64,000 nt of DNA, taken from contig NZ_CP102271.1 in NCBI RefSeq assembly GCF_025148785.1, positions 1,025,569 through 1,089,568 on the forward strand. The letters are read 5' to 3'. Shown one piece after another: positions 58,677 through 64,000 of this stretch (positions are counted from its first letter, which is position 1; each line of letters opens with the position of its first letter). The notes under the pieces are model-generated. The model did no database searches, was not told where the DNA came from, and saw only the letters and a list, made by a program, of their open reading frames with translations. The position numbers and the translations under genes are program-made. The stretch is from Catenibacterium mitsuokai (GTDB lineage: Bacteria > Bacillota_I > Bacilli_A > Erysipelotrichales > Coprobacillaceae).

Positions 58677-59726
58677 ATGAAAATAGAAGAATTAAGAAGT
58701 AGGATTACTCCACTAACCAAAAAAGAACAATATTATAAAAGTCACCCGAATCATTCAGATGACTACATTGAAAAGCATATTAATAAAGACGATGAAAAAA
58801 TAGTTCAATTCACAATTGATAGATATCAAACCACAAAAGAAAAACATACTTTATTTTATGATGAGCAGATAATTACAGATGAAGTTCTTGCTTTTCCGAT
58901 TTATTGTTCAAAACAGACAAGATATTCATTTGTGCCACTACATACAAGAAGCTATGTAGAAATGAAATATGTCTATTCTGGACATTGTTATGCAATTGTA
59001 AATGATAAAGAAGTGATACTTCATGCAGGGGATATGATTCTTTTAGATGTTAATTCAAAGCATACAGTCTTAATGCCTACAGAAAATGATATTATCTTCA
59101 ACTTTCAAATGGATCGCTCTTATTTTAGTGACTCATTTATTAGTAAATTTTCTTCGGTAAACCCGATTGTGACTTTCCTGACAAATATTATAGATCAAAA
59201 AGCACAGCACAATGATTATATTATTTTTAATAATAGAGAAGATGATCATGATTATGTAGTGTGGCTTATAGAAATGATTTTGTGCGAGTATTTAGATCCT
59301 TCTTTATTTGCAATTTCTATTCTTGATTCCTATTTTTCACTTCTTTTTATAAAAATGGCTCAAAGATATCAGATGAATATGGAACAACAATTTAAAGAAA
59401 ATAATAAGAGCTACATGACAGAAATCATTCAATACATAGAACAACATTATCGAGATTGTACTCTTATGGAAACAGCAGAGAAGTTCGGCTATAATCCTGA
59501 TTATCTCTCACGTGCCATTCAAAAAGCAACAGGCTATACCTTCAAGAAACTAGTGAACTACTATCGTATGGAAGAAGTAGGAAAGGAACTTATCAATACT
59601 GAAAAACCTATTTACCTTATAGCACAGGAAAATGGTTTTTCTAATTTAAACTACTTCTATAAGAAGTTTAATGCTTATTTTGGTGGTTTTCCTGCAGACT
59701 ATAGAAAACAATTCCAGGCAAAATAA
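58677..59726 (+). CDS. AraC-family regulator with cupin sensor domain
   Basis: 349 residues from the ATG at 58677. A cupin-like domain (FVPLHTRSYVEMKYVYSGHC, ILHAGDMILLDVNSKHTVLM) at about 75-150 is followed by a C-terminal pair of helix-turn-helices (TLMETAEKFGYNPDYLSRAI, IYLIAQENGFSNLNYFYKKF). Divergently transcribed from the PTS/DUF1593 genes with about 140 bases between starts, so it is their likely activator. Confidence 0.9.
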   Translation: MKIEELRSRITPLTKKEQYYKSHPNHSDDYIEKHINKDDEKIVQFTIDRYQTTKEKHTLFYDEQIITDEVLAFPIYCSKQTRYSFVPLHTRSYVEMKYVYSGHCYAIVNDKEVILHAGDMILLDVNSKHTVLMPTENDIIFNFQMDRSYFSDSFISKFSSVNPIVTFLTNIIDQKAQHNDYIIFNNREDDHDYVVWLIEMILCEYLDPSLFAISILDSYFSLLFIKMAQRYQMNMEQQFKENNKSYMTEIIQYIEQHYRDCTLMETAEKFGYNPDYLSRAIQKATGYTFKKLVNYYRMEEVGKELINTEKPIYLIAQENGFSNLNYFYKKFNAYFGGFPADYRKQFQAK

Positions 59727-59744
59727 AAGAGGCGGATGCCTCTT
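59727..59744. terminator. hairpin between converging genes
   Basis: AAGAGGC / GCCTCTT with a GGAT loop and AT-rich flanks on both sides. Confidence 0.75.
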
Positions 59745-60969
59745 ATAATTTTGCCGCTTTCTGGAAGAAGTAGAATCCAATCACAAACATGACAGAAATC
59801 ATTGCCACGCCATAGTTTATATGTCCTGTAAGCTGTGAAATGAGCCCTACAAGAGTTGTACCCATGAAGGATGCACCCTTACCACAGATATCAAACAAAC
59901 CAAAGTATTCACCTGATTTCTGAGGTGGAATAATCTTCGCAAAATAAGAACGGGATAAAGCCTGGATAGCGCCCTGGAACATGCCTACAAAAATAGCTAA
60001 GATCCAGAATTCCCATTGTTTATCTAACTGAATCGCAAATAAGGCAATACCGGTATAGGCAATAATACATACTTTAATAAGTTTATCTGTTGAGTATTTT
60101 TTAGATAAACGTCCAAAGATGAGCGCAAATGGGAAAGCAACAATCTGAGTCACTAATAAGGCAATTAATAATCCATTTGTATTAAGTCCAAGGGCACTGC
60201 CATAGGCAGTGGCCATTTCAATGATTGTATAAACACCATCGATATAGAAGAAGAAAGAAATCAAATAGAAGAATACTTTCTTATCTTCATTTAAAGTAGA
60301 AAGAGTATGTCCTAAACGTTTAAAACTATCACGAATAGGATGTTCTTGTTTCTCTACGAAATTTACCTGTTTATAGTTCTTTAAGAGTGGTAATGTCATG
60401 CCCAACCACCATAATGCATTGATTAAGAAGGCGATTGTCATAGCACCGTTAAATGGAATACCCATCTTTTCATAGAATAAGACAAACACTAAGCTGACTA
60501 CAAAAGGGATACAGCTTCCAATATAACCCCATGCATATCCTTGAGATGAAACATAGTCCATACGCTTGTCATCTGTAATATCTAGAAGCATGGAATCATA
60601 GAAAATAAGACTTGCATTATAACCAATCTTCGCAATAACGAATACTCCTAAGAATATAATCCAAGACTTAGGAACTGAAAAACAGGCTAAGCCCATTACA
60701 CCTATGATCATACTAATCGTAAAGATTGGTTTCTTATACCCCTTTGTATCCACAATAGAACCAAGCACTGGTCCGATAATAGCAACAATAAGAGTTGTGA
60801 AAGAAGATGCATATCCCCAATAAGCTAAATAGTTGACTTCACTGATCTTTGCGAGAGACGCAAGATAGTTAAAGTAAATCGGGATGATAGTAGCAACAAG
60901 TAGGATAAAGGCGCTATTACCGACATCATACAAGATCCAGTATTTTTCTAGTTTAGTTAGTTTATTCAT
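59743..60969 (-). CDS. MFS transporter of the UMF1/ATG22-like family
   Basis: About 408 residues and 12 helices. The start KLEKYWILYDVGNSAFILLV and ATIIPIYFNYLA is the family signature (YDVGNSAF). Members are efflux or uptake carriers, in yeast for vacuolar amino acids. Start choice is uncertain: ATG 60969 (MNKLTKL) has AAGG 12 bases upstream; the ATG at 60990 has no binding site. It overlaps the preceding phospholipase-like gene by 8 bases at the chosen start. Confidence 0.85.
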   Translation of the reverse strand: MNKLTKLEKYWILYDVGNSAFILLVATIIPIYFNYLASLAKISEVNYLAYWGYASSFTTLIVAIIGPVLGSIVDTKGYKKPIFTISMIIGVMGLACFSVPKSWIIFLGVFVIAKIGYNASLIFYDSMLLDITDDKRMDYVSSQGYAWGYIGSCIPFVVSLVFVLFYEKMGIPFNGAMTIAFLINALWWLGMTLPLLKNYKQVNFVEKQEHPIRDSFKRLGHTLSTLNEDKKVFFYLISFFFYIDGVYTIIEMATAYGSALGLNTNGLLIALLVTQIVAFPFALIFGRLSKKYSTDKLIKVCIIAYTGIALFAIQLDKQWEFWILAIFVGMFQGAIQALSRSYFAKIIPPQKSGEYFGLFDICGKGASFMGTTLVGLISQLTGHINYGVAMISVMFVIGFYFFQKAAKL

Positions 60970-61744
60970 AGTTTCTATTAAACCTTTCATTTAAGTAATC
61001 ATCATCAAGATGGTCAACATACTCATTAATGAGTGATACGGCTAAAGGCACTGCTTCATCCTTCATTTCTATTAAATGATTGATATCGCTGGCAGCATGT
61101 TCATCTTTTTCATAGTTAATAAGTAATCCTTTATATTCTTCATACATACCACCTAACTTCATTACACTTAAGACAAAGTTTCTCTTTAGATGAGTAGGAG
61201 CTACAAGCCATTTTAAGATAAATAGTAGGTCATGTAATGCTTTATCTACTTCTTCAGCCTTTAAATCAAAGAAAGGTGCAATGACCAACGCAATAGTATA
61301 ATCAGGATGAATATGTGTTGTTAAATTGGCAGTCAAAGGATCTCTTCCAACTCTTACAAGTAATTCTCTATCTAGTTCAGATTCTAGTAAGCTATGAGTC
61401 ATAGATAATGTATTCTCTAATACACCAATTTCAGGATGTAAAGAACTATCCAGTGTAAAGTGAGTAATAAATCCAATAGTATAAGCGAGCGTTGCATCTG
61501 TGGCATCCTGTTTAATAAGCTCTTTTGCATGTTTAAAGAAAGAGTTGGCAGGAAGCTGATGCATTCCAAACCCTAATGATTTAACGGGATTCTTTTTATA
61601 GACATCATAATAAAAAAGAATATCTGGACCATGAATCCCAATATGATACAAATCAATGTATGGCATGATTCTTTTCTTGATGTTTTCATCAAGTTGATCT
61701 AAAACCTGTTCACCAAAAATATAATGTGTATAACCTGCTGGCAT
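60962..61744 (-). CDS. zinc-dependent phospholipase C-like protein
   Basis: 260 residues with the helical zinc-site pattern of bacterial PLC: AGYTHYIFGEQVLDQL, IGIHGPDILFYY, GFITHFTLDSSLHPEI and HSLLESELDRELL provide H, D and E metal ligands. No signal peptide, so unlike secreted PLC it probably acts in the cytoplasm; its substrate is unknown. AGGAGG precedes the ATG. It forms an operon with the MFS gene. Confidence 0.85.
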   Translation of the reverse strand: MPAGYTHYIFGEQVLDQLDENIKKRIMPYIDLYHIGIHGPDILFYYDVYKKNPVKSLGFGMHQLPANSFFKHAKELIKQDATDATLAYTIGFITHFTLDSSLHPEIGVLENTLSMTHSLLESELDRELLVRVGRDPLTANLTTHIHPDYTIALVIAPFFDLKAEEVDKALHDLLFILKWLVAPTHLKRNFVLSVMKLGGMYEEYKGLLINYEKDEHAASDINHLIEMKDEAVPLAVSLINEYVDHLDDDYLNERFNRNYE

Positions 61745-61952
61745 AAAAAAACCTCCTGAAATTTATTATAAGCAATCATTTCTTAACATAAAGCAAAAAA
61801 AGATTACGTTTGTGTTAAGATTGTGTATCTTTATTATACATTAAACCCCTAATTTTGGAAAAAGTTTCAAACATTTCAAAAAAATAAATATAGAATTTAT
61901 GCAAATGACAATAACTGTTAGGAAATAGAGTATGTTAAAAAAATTAATTTTA

Positions 61953-61961
61953 TGCTATAAT
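61953..61961 (+). promoter_or_regulatory. extended -10 promoter of pckA
   Basis: TGCTATAAT matches the extended -10 consensus (TGnTATAAT), 34 bases before the ATG at 61995; no strong -35 is seen. Confidence 0.7.
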
Positions 61962-61994
61962 GTGTTATACAGACAAAATGAAAGGGGTTACTTT

Positions 61995-63587
61995 ATGGAA
62001 AAGACACTCGAATATGCAGGAATTAAAAACTATACAGGAAAAGCACATTATAATTTATGTCCTGCTAAATTAGTAGAATACGCTTTAAAGCGTAAAGAAG
62101 GATTATTAACTGACCAGGGTGCGTTAGTTGTAAAAACAGGAAAATATACTGGTCGTTCACCACATGATAAATTTATTGTAGATACACCAGAGGTACATGA
62201 ACAGATTGCCTGGGGTGATGTCAATGTAGCCATGAGTGTAGAACACTACAATGCATTAAAGGAAAAAGTACTTAACTATATGAGTGACAAAGAATTATTC
62301 GTATTTAAAGGCTTTGCTGGAGCTGATAAGAAATATCGTCGTAAATTCACAGTCATCAATGAACTTGCATGTCAGAACCTATTTATCCATCAATTATTGA
62401 TTAGGCCTACAAAAGAAGAATTAGATAATTTTGGTCTGACTGATTATACTATCCTTGTTGCTCCAGGATTCCATTGCGTTTCTGAAGTAGATCATACTAA
62501 CTCGGAAGCAGCTATTATTATTAACTTTACAGAACATACAGTTATTATTGTAGGTTCACAATATTCAGGAGAAATCAAGAAATCAGTCTTCACAATCATG
62601 AACTATTGCATGCCTTTGCAGGAAAACATTCTCCCTATGCATTGTTCGGCTAATATGGATCCTCGTACTGGAGAAACAGCCATCTTCTTTGGTTTATCAG
62701 GTACAGGTAAAACAACACTTTCTACAGACCCTAATAGAATGTTGATTGGTGATGATGAACATGGCTGGAGTGAAGAAGGTATCTTCAACTTTGAAGGTGG
62801 ATGTTATGCAAAGACAATTAACTTATCTCCTACAGGAGAACCTGATATCTATCGTGCCATCCGTTTTGGTTCAGAACTAGAAAACGTAGTTGTAGATGCA
62901 AAGACTAGACAGCCAGATTATGATGATGGTACACTTACAGAAAATACACGTGTCGGTTATCCTATTGAATATATTCAAAATGCCCAGATTCCAGGAGTAG
63001 GTGGAGTACCTAAAGTCGTTATTTTCTTAACTGCAGATGCCTTTGGTGTATTACCACCAATCTCTAGACTTGATCATGATGCGGCTATGTATCAATTCGT
63101 TACTGGATTTACATCTAAAGTCGCAGGTACAGAAAGAGGTATCAGCGAACCACTGCCTACATTCTCTACACTATTTGGAGAACCATTCATGCCTTTAGAT
63201 CCAGGTATCTATGCACAGTTACTTGGTTCACGTCTAGAAGCCTATGGTACTAAGGTTTATTTAGTGAACACTGGATGGAATGGTGGACCTTATGGTATTG
63301 GTTCACGTATGAAACTATCATATACACGTGCTATGGTCACTGCAGCAGTCAATGGATCATTAGATAATGTCATCTATTATTATGATTCACGCTTTAATCT
63401 TCATGTCCCTCAATCATGTCCTGGAGTCCCAGAATATGTATTAAACCCTAAGGATACATGGGCTAATAAGGAAGCTTATGAAGATATGGCTAATGAACTT
63501 GCTATGATGTTTGAAGCAAACTTCAATACTAAGTATCCACATATGCCAGAAAATATTAAAAATGCAGGACCACATCCTAAGAAATAA
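61995..63587 (+). CDS. pckA: phosphoenolpyruvate carboxykinase (ATP)
   Basis: 530 residues from the ATG at 61995 (MEKTLEYAGIKNYTGKAHYN) with AAAGGGG upstream; the open frame continues further but would include the promoter. Converts oxaloacetate to PEP, or in gut anaerobes the reverse, to fix CO2 for succinate or to gain ATP. GRSPHDKFIVD, P-loop FFGLSGTGKTTLS, MLIGDDEHGW, FEGGCYAKTI and FLTADAFGVLPPI are the known active-site segments. Single gene, strong terminator. Confidence 0.96.
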   Translation: MEKTLEYAGIKNYTGKAHYNLCPAKLVEYALKRKEGLLTDQGALVVKTGKYTGRSPHDKFIVDTPEVHEQIAWGDVNVAMSVEHYNALKEKVLNYMSDKELFVFKGFAGADKKYRRKFTVINELACQNLFIHQLLIRPTKEELDNFGLTDYTILVAPGFHCVSEVDHTNSEAAIIINFTEHTVIIVGSQYSGEIKKSVFTIMNYCMPLQENILPMHCSANMDPRTGETAIFFGLSGTGKTTLSTDPNRMLIGDDEHGWSEEGIFNFEGGCYAKTINLSPTGEPDIYRAIRFGSELENVVVDAKTRQPDYDDGTLTENTRVGYPIEYIQNAQIPGVGGVPKVVIFLTADAFGVLPPISRLDHDAAMYQFVTGFTSKVAGTERGISEPLPTFSTLFGEPFMPLDPGIYAQLLGSRLEAYGTKVYLVNTGWNGGPYGIGSRMKLSYTRAMVTAAVNGSLDNVIYYYDSRFNLHVPQSCPGVPEYVLNPKDTWANKEAYEDMANELAMMFEANFNTKYPHMPENIKNAGPHPKK

Positions 63588-63610
63588 AAGCCACAACATG
63601 TGGCTTTTTT
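63588..63610 (+). terminator. intrinsic terminator after pckA
   Basis: AAGCCACA / TGTGGCTT with a three-base loop and six T. Confidence 0.93.
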
Positions 63611-63619
63611 GGAGGTTTT

Positions 63620-64000
63620 ATGAGAGAAATAGGTAGAAGTAAAATAGAATATCCAGATACTTATATTGTGGTAGACATAGAAGCAACAGGATTAAATCCT
63701 GAAACAGAAAGACTTATAGAAGTCGCAGCTATTAAGTATATCAATCATAAAGAAGTGGCGCGCTTTAGTGAACTCATTAACCCTTTAAGGGATCAATTAC
63801 CTGTAGACTTACTAGATAAGGATAAGACTATCTATATAAGTGATTTCATTGAGAATCTCACTGGCATTTCGAATCGTATGTTACATGATGCAAGAGGAGA
63901 AAAAGATGTCCTTAGAGAGTATATTAAGTTCATAGGAAATGATGTGATCATTGGTCATAATGTCCGCTTTGATATTCGTTTCATCTATGATGCACTTCTA
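63620..64000 (+). CDS. DnaQ-like 3'-5' exonuclease, N-terminal part
   Basis: Starts at ATG 63620 with GGAGG upstream and runs off the right edge (127 residues visible). DEDDh exonuclease motifs: VVDIEATGLNPETERLIEVA (Exo I, D and E), HNVRFDIRFI (Exo II, D). ENLTGISNRML before it is a typical spacer. It could be a stand-alone proofreading-type exonuclease or the N-terminus of a DinG- or PolC-like protein; the rest is missing. Confidence 0.85.
   Translation, partial: MREIGRSKIEYPDTYIVVDIEATGLNPETERLIEVAAIKYINHKEVARFSELINPLRDQLPVDLLDKDKTIYISDFIENLTGISNRMLHDARGEKDVLREYIKFIGNDVIIGHNVRFDIRFIYDALL

Overview
The window looks like chromosome from an AT-rich, low-GC Gram-positive bacterium of the gut, most like a member of the Erysipelotrichales/Coprobacillaceae (inference). 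The evidence is: a Bacillus-like ftsW / ylbF / rsmD / coaD order; the Firmicute pcrA-ligA-camS-gatCAB block; the class 1B pyrK-pyrD pair; a sortase-type surface protein; YesM/YesN-type two-component genes; a bile salt hydrolase; and PTS and GPH sugar uptake. There is no rRNA and no CRISPR array.

Layout. (1) 1-1003: the 5' part of an IS1595-like insertion element that runs off the left edge, ending in a hairpin. (2) 1.1-17.8 kb: conserved housekeeping, all on the plus strand. It holds one tightly coupled operon (UPF0223, ftsW, ylbF, rsmD, coaD, pyrC, pyrK, pyrD), then pcrA, then ligA-camS-gatCAB, a small membrane protein and rlmD. (3) 17.5-25.2 kb: an accessory island bounded by two 30-bp copies (26/30 identical) of the 3' end of rlmD. 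It carries a GNAT/antitoxin-like pair, an intact IS30-type element with perfect 28-bp ends and 13-bp flanking direct repeats, a large DUF262/DUF1524 (GmrSD-type) nuclease, an RQC-minor-1-like protein and the remnant of a serine recombinase. (4) 25.5-31.9 kb: a GPH sugar symporter, then a YesN/YesM pair in one operon with two membrane-anchored periplasmic-binding-like proteins, which looks like a sugar-sensing complex. (5) 31.9-36.4 kb: small membrane proteins, a self-regulated MarR unit, a flavodoxin, and an ADP-ribosylglycohydrolase whose C-terminus is encoded by the end of a decayed IS. (6) 36.5-44.5 kb: a YdcF-like surface protein, an SNF-type transporter, a TetR gene with a truncated tandem copy, an XRE regulator, a bile salt hydrolase, a COG0523 GTPase lacking its metal motif, and a radical SAM protein. 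(7) 44.5-50.9 kb, minus strand: split chromate-type transporter, kinase-like protein, GH1 phospho-beta-glucosidase, RpiR regulator, CapA, YaaA and a peroxiredoxin. (8) 51-55 kb: aquaglyceroporin, a seven-tRNA operon, a YxjG-like methyltransferase and small proteins. (9) 55.3-64 kb: a beta-glucoside-type PTS with a DUF1593 hydrolase and a divergent AraC regulator, an MFS/phospholipase-like pair, pckA, and a DnaQ-like exonuclease cut by the right edge.

The physiological theme of the variable part is carbohydrate sensing and uptake (GPH plus YesMN plus binding proteins; PTS plus DUF1593 plus AraC with a candidate cre site; GH1 plus RpiR), with bile and peroxide stress functions and a small defence island. 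The most interesting unexplained items are the four-gene sensory operon, the island at the rlmD 3' end, and a candidate minus-strand small RNA near 43.5 kb.
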